Assembly: GCF_000373745.1 (NCBI RefSeq)
Contig: NZ_KB892324.1
Location: forward strand, 1 to 64,000
DNA from: Oligella ureolytica DSM 18253
GTDB lineage: Bacteria > Pseudomonadota > Gammaproteobacteria > Burkholderiales > Burkholderiaceae_B
DNA: 64,000 bases
Direction: 5' to 3'
Shown: positions 34,657 to 43,221 of the stretch, piece after piece
Numbering within the stretch: the first letter of the stretch is position 1
How the letters are laid out: each line of letters starts with the position of its first letter
Position numbers and translations under genes: made by a program
Notes under the pieces: generated by a model
The model's database searches: none
What the model was told of the DNA's origin: nothing
The model's input: the letters and a program-made list of their open reading frames with translations, nothing else

Positions 34657-36777
34657 ATGTCGACGCCTCCTTTCGCTTCTTTGAGCACTCAAATTCAAGG
34701 TCTTAATCCAATGCAGCAGGAGGCCGTGCTGTATTTGGATGGTCCTTGTCTGGTGTTGGCGGGGGCAGGAAGTGGTAAGACACGAGTGATCACTCAAAAA
34801 ATCGCTTATTTACTCAATACCTGTGGTTATAGCGCCAAAGGCGTGCTGGCGTTGACATTTACCAATAAAGCGGCCAAAGAGATGGTCGAGCGCTTAAAAC
34901 CTTTAGTTGAACCGAGCTTAATCAAAGGGCTGACGGTGTGTACCTTCCATGCGCTAGGCGTGCGGTTTTTAAGGGAAGAAGCGCAATTCGCCGGGCTTAA
35001 GCGCGGTTTTTCAATTTTAGATGCGACGGATGCGGCGAGTATCATTCAAGAAATGCTGAGTACGACAGATAAAGGGCGTATTCGCGCAGTTCAGCAGGTT
35101 ATCTCTTTGTGGAAAAACCAGCTAATTATGCCGGACCAGGCAGAAACCCTTGCTCAAACGCCTGATGAACAGGATGCGGCTAAGCTCTATCGCAGTTATG
35201 AGGCAACGCTAAAAGCTTATCAGGCAGTGGATTTTGATGATTTGATTTTATTGCCGGTGATGTTGATGCGTGAGCATGAGGAAGTGCGTGAGCGTTGGCA
35301 AAAGCGTATTACGTATTTGCTGGTCGATGAGTATCAAGACACCAATGCTTGTCAGTATGAGTGGGTTAAGTTACTCACGGATTTTCGTCAGATGTTTACC
35401 GCCGTTGGTGATGATGATCAAGCCATTTATGCTTGGCGTGGTGCGACGGTAGAAAATCTCTCGCGCTTGATGACAGATTATCAGAAAATTAAATTAATTA
35501 AGTTAGAGCAAAACTATCGCTCCGTAGGGCGGATTTTAGAAGCAGCAAATAATGTGATTGCTCATAATCCCAATGTCTTTTCTAAAAAGCTGTGGTCGGC
35601 TTTTGAAGAAGGGTCGCCGGTTCAAGTGGTGAAGATGGAAAATGACAAGGCGGAGGCTGAGACAGTCGCTATGCGCATTACTCAAGCGCGGTTCCAGCAG
35701 CGAGCAGATTGGAAAGACTTTGCCGTGCTTTATCGTGGTAATCACCAGGCTCGGGTGATTGAGCAGGCATTTAGGGAAATGCATATACCTTATGTGATTG
35801 CCGGTGGTCAAAGTTTTTTTGATAAGGCCGAGGTGCGCGATATCTTAGCGTATCTGCGGTTGCTCGTTAATGAAGAGGATGATCCGGCATTTATCCGCGC
35901 AGTGACCACACCAAAACGTGGCATTGGTCAGGCAACACTTACCGGTCTTGGTGAGTTGGCGTCTGCTAAGGGAGTTAGTCTTTATGAAGCCATTTTTGAA
36001 GATGAACTGATCAATCATATTAATGAAAAGCAATTTCAAGCCTTGCGCTCTTTTGCTCATGTCATAGAAAATATCAGATGGCAGGCGAATCGTGGTCGTT
36101 CGCCGGTGCGGGCGGTTGATTTATTGAGTAATCCTGAGTTGTATCGTAGCGAAGAGCGTAAAGCACCGGCGCTTTTAGATGAGTTGATGTCTTTTATCAA
36201 TTATGAGCGTTATTTATACGAGACGCTAGAGGAGCGAAGTGCTTTATCCCGCTGGCAAAATGTCCAAGAGCTCATTACTTGGTTAAAAAGCAAAGCCCTC
36301 GAAGAGGATATGGATTTTATGCAGTTAGTGCAGCGTATCGCCTTGATTACGATGTTGGAGCGCAGTGAGGACGAGGAAGAGATTGATGCAGTCAAGCTGA
36401 GCACAGTGCATGCCTCTAAGGGCTTAGAGTATCCCTATGTGCATCTTATCGGTGCTGAAGAGGGGCTCTTGCCACACTTGGGCAAAGATGACGAATACGG
36501 TGACCCTAACAAAGAAGATGGCGGCTATAGCGATCGTATCCAAGAAGAGCGTCGCTTGATGTATGTGGCGATTACGAGGGCGCAGAAGCACCTCACTGTG
36601 ACTTGGTGTAAAAAGCGTCGGCGTGCGCGTGAGGACATTATTTGTGAGCCTTCACGATTTATTGTGGAGATGGGTTTGGAGAGTGGTGTTGAAGTGGAAA
36701 AGTATCCATTTCAAGGCATGTCACCCCAAGAACGTCTGATGCGTCTGAGAGAAATGTTGACTCAAAAAAACAGTTAA
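34657..36777 (+). CDS. rep: ATP-dependent DNA helicase Rep
   Basis: A 706-residue superfamily 1A helicase (UvrD/Rep/PcrA). Motif I is GAGSGKTR (about residues 36-43), Ia LTFTNKAAKEM, II LVDEYQDTN, III AVGDDDQAIYAWRGA, IV EQNYRS, V STVHASKGLEYPYV and VI YVAITRAQKHL. Length and the GLNPMQQEAVLYLDGPCLVL start fit Rep rather than UvrD, which is usually longer. It unwinds DNA 3'-5' to clear proteins ahead of forks, a natural partner of the nearby PriA. It lies 29 bases after the asparaginase gene, and no strong ribosome site is visible. Confidence 0.93.
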   Translation: MSTPPFASLSTQIQGLNPMQQEAVLYLDGPCLVLAGAGSGKTRVITQKIAYLLNTCGYSAKGVLALTFTNKAAKEMVERLKPLVEPSLIKGLTVCTFHALGVRFLREEAQFAGLKRGFSILDATDAASIIQEMLSTTDKGRIRAVQQVISLWKNQLIMPDQAETLAQTPDEQDAAKLYRSYEATLKAYQAVDFDDLILLPVMLMREHEEVRERWQKRITYLLVDEYQDTNACQYEWVKLLTDFRQMFTAVGDDDQAIYAWRGATVENLSRLMTDYQKIKLIKLEQNYRSVGRILEAANNVIAHNPNVFSKKLWSAFEEGSPVQVVKMENDKAEAETVAMRITQARFQQRADWKDFAVLYRGNHQARVIEQAFREMHIPYVIAGGQSFFDKAEVRDILAYLRLLVNEEDDPAFIRAVTTPKRGIGQATLTGLGELASAKGVSLYEAIFEDELINHINEKQFQALRSFAHVIENIRWQANRGRSPVRAVDLLSNPELYRSEERKAPALLDELMSFINYERYLYETLEERSALSRWQNVQELITWLKSKALEEDMDFMQLVQRIALITMLERSEDEEEIDAVKLSTVHASKGLEYPYVHLIGAEEGLLPHLGKDDEYGDPNKEDGGYSDRIQEERRLMYVAITRAQKHLTVTWCKKRRRAREDIICEPSRFIVEMGLESGVEVEKYPFQGMSPQERLMRLREMLTQKNS

Positions 36778-36910
36778 TCATTTGACTGGACGCAATGAAA
36801 AGACCATAACAGGATTGTCCTTATTGCCCGTAGTTGGCTAGGCTTTGTTAAACTCATATTTAGTATGAGTAGAAAAATAAAATAGGCTCAATCGAGCAGA
36901 TAGAGGATTT

Positions 36911-38113
36911 TTGATGATACAAGAAAATCAATTAGATAGCGATATCATTGTGATTGGTGCGGGTCCCGCGGGTATTAGTTTTGCTCGAGGCGTGGCTCCT
37001 AGCGGCTTAAGAGTGACGTTGATCGAAAAAAGCCCGGAGTCGGTGTTGGCTGACCCACCTTATGATGGTCGTGAAATTGCATTGACCCATACCTCTCGCG
37101 ATATTATGCAAAAGCTCGATATGTGGCAGCGAGTGCCCGATGACGAGATTTATTTCTTGCGTGAAGCTCATGTGCTTAATGGCGAGTCAGATTATTCTCT
37201 CAGTTTTCCACACCCCAAAAAAGTGCGTGGGCGTGAGATTGACACTTTGGGCTATTTAATTTCTAACCATAATATTCGTCGTTCAGCCTATGATTCGATC
37301 AAGCATTTTGACAATGTGAACTTTCAAACGGGCCAAGGCGTGGTTAAGGTCACAACCGATGCACAAAAAACTACTGTTACCTTAGAAGACGGTAAGGTCC
37401 TGACAGCCAAAGTATTGATTGCTGCCGATAGTCGATTTTCTAATACACGTCGCCAGTTAGGTATCTCAACCGATATGCATGATTTCGGACGCACAGTGAT
37501 GGTCTTCCGTACCGAGCATACGTTGCCTAACAACGAAACTGCGACTGAGTGTTTCTTCTACGGTCGAACCTTGGCTTTATTACCTTTGGGCGACTATATG
37601 ACAAATTGTGTGGTGACCATTGACTCTCATCGTGCCCAGGAGATTCTTGGCCTGAGTCGAGAACAGTTGGGCGCAGAGATGATGCGTATGCTCAGTAATC
37701 GCTTTGGCGAGATGAAGGTGATTAGTGATGTGCATAGCTATCCTTTAGTGGGGGTGCACGCCAGAAGCTTTGTGGCTGAGCGTAGCGCGTTGATTGGTGA
37801 TGCCTCTGTGGGTATGCACCCGGTCACTGCTCATGGGTTTAATCTTGGCCTTGCCGGTGCAGATATCTTAGCAACAGTGATTAGTGAGGCCCATGCTTGT
37901 GGTGAGGATTTCTCTTCACAAGAGGTCCTTAAGCGCTACGAACGTAAGCATATGCCGCATACCTTGTTCTTGTTTCATGGTACCAATGCTATCGTGAAGC
38001 TTTTTACAAATGAGCAAACACCTGCGCGTTTCCTACGTTCAGCGGTGGTGCGATTAAGTAATAACCTACCACCGGTGAAGTTTCTTATTAGCCGTCAATT
38101 AACTGGTTTTTAG
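36911..38113 (+). CDS. ubiM: FAD-dependent ubiquinone-biosynthesis-type hydroxylase (UbiM-like)
   Basis: A 400-residue FAD monooxygenase of the UbiH/UbiF/COQ6 family. The dinucleotide motif IGAGPAGISFARG is at about residues 14-26. The DGREIALTH element (about 53) is characteristic of the UbiM branch, and the second FAD motif is GDASVGMHPVTAHGFNLG (about 297-314). The family hydroxylates the quinone ring. UbiM replaces UbiF/Coq7 at the C5/C6 steps in some betaproteobacteria. Its 3' end overlaps the convergent methyltransferase by 15 bases. The exact hydroxylation position is an inference from subfamily resemblance. Confidence 0.72.
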   Translation: MMIQENQLDSDIIVIGAGPAGISFARGVAPSGLRVTLIEKSPESVLADPPYDGREIALTHTSRDIMQKLDMWQRVPDDEIYFLREAHVLNGESDYSLSFPHPKKVRGREIDTLGYLISNHNIRRSAYDSIKHFDNVNFQTGQGVVKVTTDAQKTTVTLEDGKVLTAKVLIAADSRFSNTRRQLGISTDMHDFGRTVMVFRTEHTLPNNETATECFFYGRTLALLPLGDYMTNCVVTIDSHRAQEILGLSREQLGAEMMRMLSNRFGEMKVISDVHSYPLVGVHARSFVAERSALIGDASVGMHPVTAHGFNLGLAGADILATVISEAHACGEDFSSQEVLKRYERKHMPHTLFLFHGTNAIVKLFTNEQTPARFLRSAVVRLSNNLPPVKFLISRQLTGF

Positions 38114-38713
38114 TTTTTCTACGGCCAACACATAAGGTGCAGGAGCTGCGGTGTTTTCAAACTGATAACGCAGGCTTCTGTACCGTCTTGTATCCACTTG
38201 CTTAATCCAATGGTTGAGTGCATCCTGCTCAACGCGGCCTTGTTCGTGGCCCGGATAAACCACAATAATTAATACGCCGCTCTCTTTTAGTAGCGTCAGC
38301 GCCTGTTCGATCGCGAGTAGCGTGGTATCAACTTCTGTGGTGATTAGCTTGTCTTGACCCGGTAAATACCCGAGATTAAAAAGTACCACGGACACTTCGT
38401 CATTGACGGTGTCCGCCATAAATTGGTGGCCGCGTAAATGCAATTTGCAGCGCTCTAATAAATTGTGCTCTTGTAATCGCTCTTGGGTTCTTTGCAATGC
38501 TTGAGGCTGGATATCAAAGGCATGTACAAGGCCATTGGGACCCACCCACTGTGCTAATTTGACCGTGTCATAACCATTGCCCATGGTTGCATCGATAACC
38601 GTGTCTTCGGGCTTGATGGACCTTTTGGCTAGGCTGTCTGCAAAGTGAATGATCTGCTCAAAAATGAAAGGTCCTTTGCCAAAACTGTGCTTTACCTGTT
38701 TGTCGGTGCTCAT
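38099..38713 (-). CDS. MnmM-like (YtqB) class I SAM-dependent methyltransferase
   Basis: A 204-residue Rossmann methyltransferase. The SAM site TVIDATMGNGYDTVKLA is at about residues 38-54. The YtqB/PF06962-type motif FNLGYLPGQDK follows, with VYPGHEQGRVEQDAL and the C-terminal PAPYVLAVEK. It aligns throughout with Bacillus YtqB, now MnmM, which methylates nm5s2U to mnm5s2U at tRNA position 34. In proteobacteria this step is usually done by MnmC, so the role here is inferred by homology. It converges on the UbiM-like gene with a 15-base overlap. Confidence 0.78.
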   Translation of the reverse strand: MSTDKQVKHSFGKGPFIFEQIIHFADSLAKRSIKPEDTVIDATMGNGYDTVKLAQWVGPNGLVHAFDIQPQALQRTQERLQEHNLLERCKLHLRGHQFMADTVNDEVSVVLFNLGYLPGQDKLITTEVDTTLLAIEQALTLLKESGVLIIVVYPGHEQGRVEQDALNHWIKQVDTRRYRSLRYQFENTAAPAPYVLAVEKLKTS

Positions 38714-38797
38714 CGTGTCGATTAGAAATAAGTGGTTTTAGAATGGTAGTTGCTATATAGTATCAAAACTTATACGTTCTGACTAAGGAGTAAGGAA

Positions 38798-39328
38798 GTG
38801 AAAAATACTAAGTTTGTCTTGGCAGGAATGGCTGCTGTTACGATGGCGTTTACTGCATACGCTCATCAGCACCACCAACACGAGCATCTACATCATCATG
38901 GTGAGCATGCGCAGGTTGAGTTTAGTGGCCACGAAAAGGAGTTAAGTGACGTTGAGTTTTCGCGCTGTTGGGTCCGTTTAGTGCCCGGTGCCCGTCCTTC
39001 TGCGGCTTATTTTGATATCAAAAATACCGGCGCTGAAAGCATTGCCTTAGTCGGTGTACGTGCGGATAAATTCACTGATATGATGCTGCATGAGACGACG
39101 GTGGTTGATGGTGTAAGTAAGATGAGCATGGTCGATAAGGTCGTGATTGAGGCGGGTCAAACAGCCAGTTTTGAGCCTAAAGGCAATCACGTCATGCTGA
39201 CCGCAGAATCAGATGATGCAGTAGCTGTTGGCGATACGGTGAATTTGCAGTTTAAGTTTGAAGGCGAGCGGGTGGCCAGTACTGAGTGCTTAGTCAAGCC
39301 AATAAATTCTTTATCATTTGAAGGCTAA
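38798..39328 (+). CDS. Periplasmic copper chaperone PCu(A)C with His-rich N-terminus
   Basis: A 176-residue secreted protein. The Sec signal peptide is VKNTKFVLAGMAAVTMAFTA (GTG start at 38798 with AAGGAG upstream), then a His-rich stretch HQHHQHEHLHHHGEH (about residues 23-37). The PCu(A)C domain has the Cu(I) motif HX10MX21HXM: H of MMLHET, M of SKMSM, and the pair HVM in KGNHVMLTA. The family delivers copper to cytochrome oxidase CuA/CuB sites, often with Sco. No Sco or DUF461 partner gene is adjacent, so it is a lone chaperone here. Confidence 0.88.
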   Translation: MKNTKFVLAGMAAVTMAFTAYAHQHHQHEHLHHHGEHAQVEFSGHEKELSDVEFSRCWVRLVPGARPSAAYFDIKNTGAESIALVGVRADKFTDMMLHETTVVDGVSKMSMVDKVVIEAGQTASFEPKGNHVMLTAESDDAVAVGDTVNLQFKFEGERVASTECLVKPINSLSFEG

Positions 39329-39360
39329 TTAGCGCTACGCTTATCTGCTGATAGCTATAC

Positions 39361-39390
39361 ATATCGGTGCAGGAATTTAAGCGCCGATAT
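39361..39390. terminator. Inverted repeat at the end of the hydrolase gene
   Basis: ATATCGGTGC and GCGCCGATAT form a 10-bp stem (one G-T pair) across a 10-base loop between the convergent copper chaperone and hydrolase genes. It overlaps the hydrolase stop. It lacks a T tract, so the terminator role is tentative. Confidence 0.4.
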
Positions 39391-40171
39391 GCTCCAGTAC
39401 AATTTGATTAAAGGCCTGCGGCATGGCTAGATTCATGCCGTGGGTGGCTTTGTCCAGGATGTGTACTGCTGTTTTTGGCCATAGCTTTGAAAGCTCCTCA
39501 ATGATGTGAGGAAATGGTTCGGGGCTTTGACCGCCACCAATTAGGCTAATGTTGAGTTGACCGAGTGGGGCGAGCTCATCCCTATCAAAAAGTACAGGCG
39601 GTTCATTTTGTTGTAACACCAGGGTCTCAGCATTGTCGCGTACCATGCGCTTAAACCAAGGCACCATTTTGTGCCACGTACCTTCACCACTGACTGAATC
39701 AATAAAAATTTCTAAACCATCGTCTACTGCACCGGAAACAATCATGGTGAGTGCGTAGGCTTTGGTATAAATACTCGCTTCGAGTTCATCAGGCGTGCGT
39801 AAGCCGGGATCGGCAAGGATAAGAGAGGCTATCTTCTCAGGTGCTTGTTGAGCCATACGAACGGCAACAGCTGCTCCCCTTGAATGGCCTAGGATATGCG
39901 CTTTTTCAAGATCTAAATGGTTAAGTAGGGACAGTAAATCGGCTGCATGCTGCTCGGCACTAAACCCATTAGATTCTGGCTGTGTGACAGGCCAATAGTG
40001 CCTCAGGCTTGGGATGATAAGACGACACTCGGCAGCAAGTGCGGTTTCCTGCCAACGCCAGTAGCGATAATCGCAAAGTGAGCCATGGATTAACAAGACG
40101 GCCTCACCATTGCCCTCATCAATAAAGGCTTGGGTCAGGCCGTTAATACTAACTTCTTTTAGTTGTGACAC
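39377..40171 (-). CDS. Alpha/beta-hydrolase
   Basis: A 264-residue alpha/beta-hydrolase fold protein. The oxyanion-hole region is LLIHGSLCDYRYW (about residues 25-37), the nucleophile elbow is GHSRGAAVA (about 94-102, Ser nucleophile), and the late His is in KATHGMNLAMP. These belong to the large esterase/epoxide-hydrolase-like group, and the substrate is unknown. There is no signal peptide. It follows cpoB on the same strand at a 52-base distance with no strong terminator between, but a functional link to Tol-Pal is not implied. Confidence 0.82.
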   Translation of the reverse strand: MSQLKEVSINGLTQAFIDEGNGEAVLLIHGSLCDYRYWRWQETALAAECRLIIPSLRHYWPVTQPESNGFSAEQHAADLLSLLNHLDLEKAHILGHSRGAAVAVRMAQQAPEKIASLILADPGLRTPDELEASIYTKAYALTMIVSGAVDDGLEIFIDSVSGEGTWHKMVPWFKRMVRDNAETLVLQQNEPPVLFDRDELAPLGQLNISLIGGGQSPEPFPHIIEELSKLWPKTAVHILDKATHGMNLAMPQAFNQIVLEHIGA

Positions 40172-40223
40172 GCTGAATATGCTTTGATCTTTAAGTTTTG
40201 CTGTCTTTAATGCTTATTTGTGC

Positions 40224-40889
40224 TTAGTACATTTTTAAACGCTCTTCAGCGGTATCGGCTGCCGGAGAGTTAGGGTACTGGCTAATAACGCGTCGTAAGG
40301 TTTCTTTGGAGCCTTCGATGTTATTTAGTTCGAGTTGGCTGCCCGCTACGACCAGTAGCGCATCACCTGCTTGGGGGTCTTGTGGGTAGCTGCTAACCAT
40401 ACGCTCTAAACGACTGATGGAACCCTGGAAGTCGCGCGTAGCATAATAGCTGCTGCCCTCGTAGAAGCGGGCACTAGGAGTCAATACGCTATTAGGATAG
40501 GTATTGGCAAAGTTATTAAGAGCTTGTGCCGCTGTTTCGTATTCGCCTTGGCGGAACAGGTTGATCGCGTTGTCATAGTCACGCTGCTCATTAGGATCGC
40601 CAACCTGCGGGTTAGGGCCGAAGTCATAGTAGTCTTGTTCAACTGACGCCTGCGTAGCAGAGTGATTGATGCTCTCTAACTGACCGCGCAACTGAGCGAC
40701 TTCTTTTTGTAATGCTTGAATTTGATTTGATAGCTCCAAGCGTGATAAGCCGGCCATTTTAAGTTGTGAGCGTAGTTCTAAGATAGCTCGTCTCGCATCT
40801 TCATCTTCAAAGGCTGCTGCCGGAGTGGTAAAGCCGGCTCCTAAAAGTGCAGTACTACAAACTAATAAGGAGAGTTGACGTTTTAACAT
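40224..40889 (-). CDS. cpoB: Tol-Pal system periplasmic protein CpoB (YbgF)
   Basis: A 221-residue periplasmic protein that coordinates PBP1B and Tol during outer-membrane constriction. The Sec signal peptide MLKRQLSLLVCSTALLGAGF is followed by TTPAAA. Next comes an N-terminal coiled coil (about residues 25-70, ...RLELSNQIQALQKEVAQLR), then a C-terminal TPR domain with DYDNAINLFRQGEYETAAQA, ARFYEGSSYYATRDFQGSI and ADTAEERLKMY. The start is ATG 40889, because AAGGA lies at proper spacing. The ATG three codons earlier abuts it. It is the last gene of the tol operon and stands beyond a terminator after pal. Confidence 0.92.
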   Translation of the reverse strand: MLKRQLSLLVCSTALLGAGFTTPAAAFEDEDARRAILELRSQLKMAGLSRLELSNQIQALQKEVAQLRGQLESINHSATQASVEQDYYDFGPNPQVGDPNEQRDYDNAINLFRQGEYETAAQALNNFANTYPNSVLTPSARFYEGSSYYATRDFQGSISRLERMVSSYPQDPQAGDALLVVAGSQLELNNIEGSKETLRRVISQYPNSPAADTAEERLKMY

Positions 40890-41015
40890 GCTTGACATTC
40901 CTTGGTGGTTTATCGTTTGGATCGCAAAATAGATTATAAGCCACTACATGAGGCTAAGTTTTATCCTAGCAGAAAGAGTGTGTTTATTGCAGCGACAGAT
41001 GTTGCTGTTTGTTGC

Positions 41016-41052
41016 AAAAATAATGCCACAACTGAGTAGCTGCGGCATTATT
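41016..41052 (-). terminator. Terminator after pal
   Basis: On the minus strand AATAATGCC (41052-41044) pairs with GGCATTATT (41027-41019), extended by imperfect pairs, followed by TTTTT. Since cpoB lies beyond it, the terminator may be partial or cpoB may have its own promoter. Confidence 0.7.
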
Positions 41053-41089
41053 ACAACATCAGGTAAGTTAAATACCGGTGCTGTTGTGC

Positions 41090-41575
41090 TTAGCGGATGT
41101 AGTTAATGTCCGCACGGCGGTTTTGAGCGTGTGCTTCTTCAGACCAACCTTGGGCTGCAGGACGCTCTTTACCGAAGCTGACTGCTTCAATTTGAGCACC
41201 GTTAACACCGCGGTTAACTAATTGTTGAGCTACGGCAACTGAACGACGCTGACCTAATGCTAAGTTGTACTCAGAAGAACCGCGGGCGTCAGTATTACCC
41301 TCAATACGGATACGTTGCTGGCCATTGGCAGCTAGGTATTGAGCGTGCATTTGAACTAAAGGCAAGTACTGCTCTTCAACATTGTACTGGTCAAAGCCGA
41401 AGAATACAGAGCGTTGTTGAGCTAGTGGGCTGTTAGGGTTGAATGGATCCATTACTGCACCAGTTTGAGTGCCAGTAGTACCGGTGTCAGTAGTTGTTGT
41501 TTTTGTAGAGCTACACGCTGCTAATGTTGTTGCTAAAGCAGCAATAGCAAATGTTTTTACGATACGTGATTTCAT
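41090..41575 (-). CDS. pal: Peptidoglycan-associated lipoprotein Pal
   Basis: A 161-residue outer-membrane lipoprotein. The signal peptide ends in the lipobox LAAC (lipidated Cys-21). After a Thr/Gly-rich linker comes an OmpA-like peptidoglycan-binding domain with FFGFDQYNVEEQY, GNTDARGSSEYNLALGQRRS (about residues 93-112) and the NRRADI DAP-binding end. It ties the outer membrane to peptidoglycan and binds TolB. AGGAG precedes the ATG. The pal-tolB gap (287 bases) holds a likely promoter, so pal can be expressed separately. Confidence 0.97.
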   Translation of the reverse strand: MKSRIVKTFAIAALATTLAACSSTKTTTTDTGTTGTQTGAVMDPFNPNSPLAQQRSVFFGFDQYNVEEQYLPLVQMHAQYLAANGQQRIRIEGNTDARGSSEYNLALGQRRSVAVAQQLVNRGVNGAQIEAVSFGKERPAAQGWSEEAHAQNRRADINYIR

Positions 41576-41737
41576 GTAAAAACTCCTCTTTCATGATTAA
41601 TTAAAAATTTTATTTTGCAAGCTAACAGTGGTCGCAAAGCTTGAAAACAGTTCGCTATACCGCCTAAATTGAGTTCTAGTTAACTGTGTCCACCAATGCC
41701 AGACTATGCAACAGAGCGTACTACCTCTTAATTAAAG

Positions 41738-41766
41738 AATATAACAGGTTTAAAGCATTTGGTGAA
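41738..41766 (-). promoter_or_regulatory. Putative pal promoter
   Basis: On the minus strand TTCACC (41766-41761), a 17-base spacer and TATATT (41743-41738) lie about 165 bases upstream of pal. It is a fair sigma-70 match in the long tolB-pal gap. Confidence 0.4.
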
Positions 41767-41796
41767 ATAAATCGTGAAATATTTTGCGTCTCAGTG

Positions 41797-41828
41797 AAAA
41801 AAACTTCAACATATTGCTACAAGTGTTG
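41797..41828 (-). terminator. Weak terminator after tolB
   Basis: On the minus strand CAACA (41828-41824) and TGTTG (41812-41808) form a short stem followed by AAG and seven T. The stem is short, so it may only partly separate tolB from pal. Confidence 0.4.
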
Positions 41829-41862
41829 TTTAGAACTCCTCACTGAGTGCTACAGATAGTTT

Positions 41863-43146
41863 TTATTCGACAAATGGTCCCCAGTCTGCGCTGCTGATGC
41901 CGCTGACTGTGCTGGGGATGATTTGTTGGTTGGTTCCATCGATATTAACTAAAGCTAAGTTAGAACCGCTTACGTAAAGAACTTGCATACCATTTGCTGA
42001 AAAACTTGGTGAAAGATCATTGGGGCCTCGAGTCAGTAGTTGGTCGCCTCCGCCGCCAAGATTGGTCAGAGCGATTGAGTAGGCACCACCTCTAAGGCTG
42101 GAGTTGACTAGTTGCAAACCGTCAGGCGAGATGGCACCGGATACGTTTTGTGAGCCATTAAACGTGACTCTACTTGCATTGCCGCCATTTAAGCCGCTAC
42201 GGTAAATCTGCGGGCTGCCGCCACGGTCACTGGTAAAGATAATTCCGCTACCGTTAGGGAAGAAGTAGGGTTCAGTATCAATTTCTGCTGAGTTGGTGAT
42301 TTGACGAGCACTTTCGCCACCGCCTGCACTGATAATGAAAATATTTGATAGGCCATTCTTACTGAGTGCAACCGCCATTTGGCTACCATCAGGAGACCAA
42401 GCCGGGGCGCTGTTGTTGCCTTTAAAGTTTGCTGCTACCGTGCGATTGCCACTGGCTAGGTCTTGTACATAAACGACGGGCTTGCCGCTTTCGAAGCTCA
42501 CATAAGCAAGCTTCTGACCATCAGGAGACCATTTAGGTGAAATGATGGATGAGTTTGAAGACGCAACAACCTGAGCTCCTTGGCCGTCAGAATCAGATAC
42601 ATATAATTGCTTACCAGATACAAAGGCTAAACGCGTAGAAAACACACCCCGAACGCCGGTTTGGTTTTCATACACTGCATCTGCGACTCGGTGGGCTTGG
42701 CGGCGAGCATTGCTACCGGTAACCGTTTTGCTTTCAATGATGCTTTGCTGTACCGGATCAAGAAGGCCGTAATTAACAGTGCCGCCTGTACTGGAGCCAT
42801 ACACTAGCGGACTTGAGATCTCTAGCGCATTGATGGCGGACCAGTTGGGGGTGCCGGCTGAGTCAGTGCTGACTGCTTCAACTCGGTTAACCTCAAACTC
42901 ACCGGAGCGAATTAAATCTGCTGCGACGACATCCGCGATTTCTTGGCCATTTGGACCGGCAAAGTTGGCTACCGTAATTGGGTATTTAAAGTTTTCTTGT
43001 CCGCTAGAGGAAAGAGGCACATAAAGCTGAGCATGAGCAGCGCCCATACCTAAACTTAAAGCAATAGAGGTAATAATACTACCTGCTACGCGAAAAAGGC
43101 TGGTGCGTAGGCTTTTAGCTTTGCGTGGAAATAATGCTGTAGTCAT
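41863..43146 (-). CDS. tolB: Tol-Pal system beta-propeller protein TolB
   Basis: A 427-residue periplasmic protein with a longish Sec signal peptide (charged start, hydrophobic core ITSIALSLGMGAAHA). Next are an N-terminal TolB_N domain (about residues 45-170) and a C-terminal six-blade beta-propeller. Repeated WD40-like PD40 motifs include SPKWSPDGQKLAYVS, APAWSPDGSQMAVALS, EPYFFPNGSGIIFTSDRGG and SPSFSANGMQVLYVS. It shuttles between Pal and TolA or OmpA. An AGGAGA ribosome site precedes the ATG. Confidence 0.97.
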   Translation of the reverse strand: MTTALFPRKAKSLRTSLFRVAGSIITSIALSLGMGAAHAQLYVPLSSSGQENFKYPITVANFAGPNGQEIADVVAADLIRSGEFEVNRVEAVSTDSAGTPNWSAINALEISSPLVYGSSTGGTVNYGLLDPVQQSIIESKTVTGSNARRQAHRVADAVYENQTGVRGVFSTRLAFVSGKQLYVSDSDGQGAQVVASSNSSIISPKWSPDGQKLAYVSFESGKPVVYVQDLASGNRTVAANFKGNNSAPAWSPDGSQMAVALSKNGLSNIFIISAGGGESARQITNSAEIDTEPYFFPNGSGIIFTSDRGGSPQIYRSGLNGGNASRVTFNGSQNVSGAISPDGLQLVNSSLRGGAYSIALTNLGGGGDQLLTRGPNDLSPSFSANGMQVLYVSGSNLALVNIDGTNQQIIPSTVSGISSADWGPFVE

Positions 43147-43221
43147 AGCAGTTCATCTCCTGAAAATAGATGCTTTGATTAAAGGTTGAATATCAATTAA
43201 GTTAACACAAGTTTTTTACAG

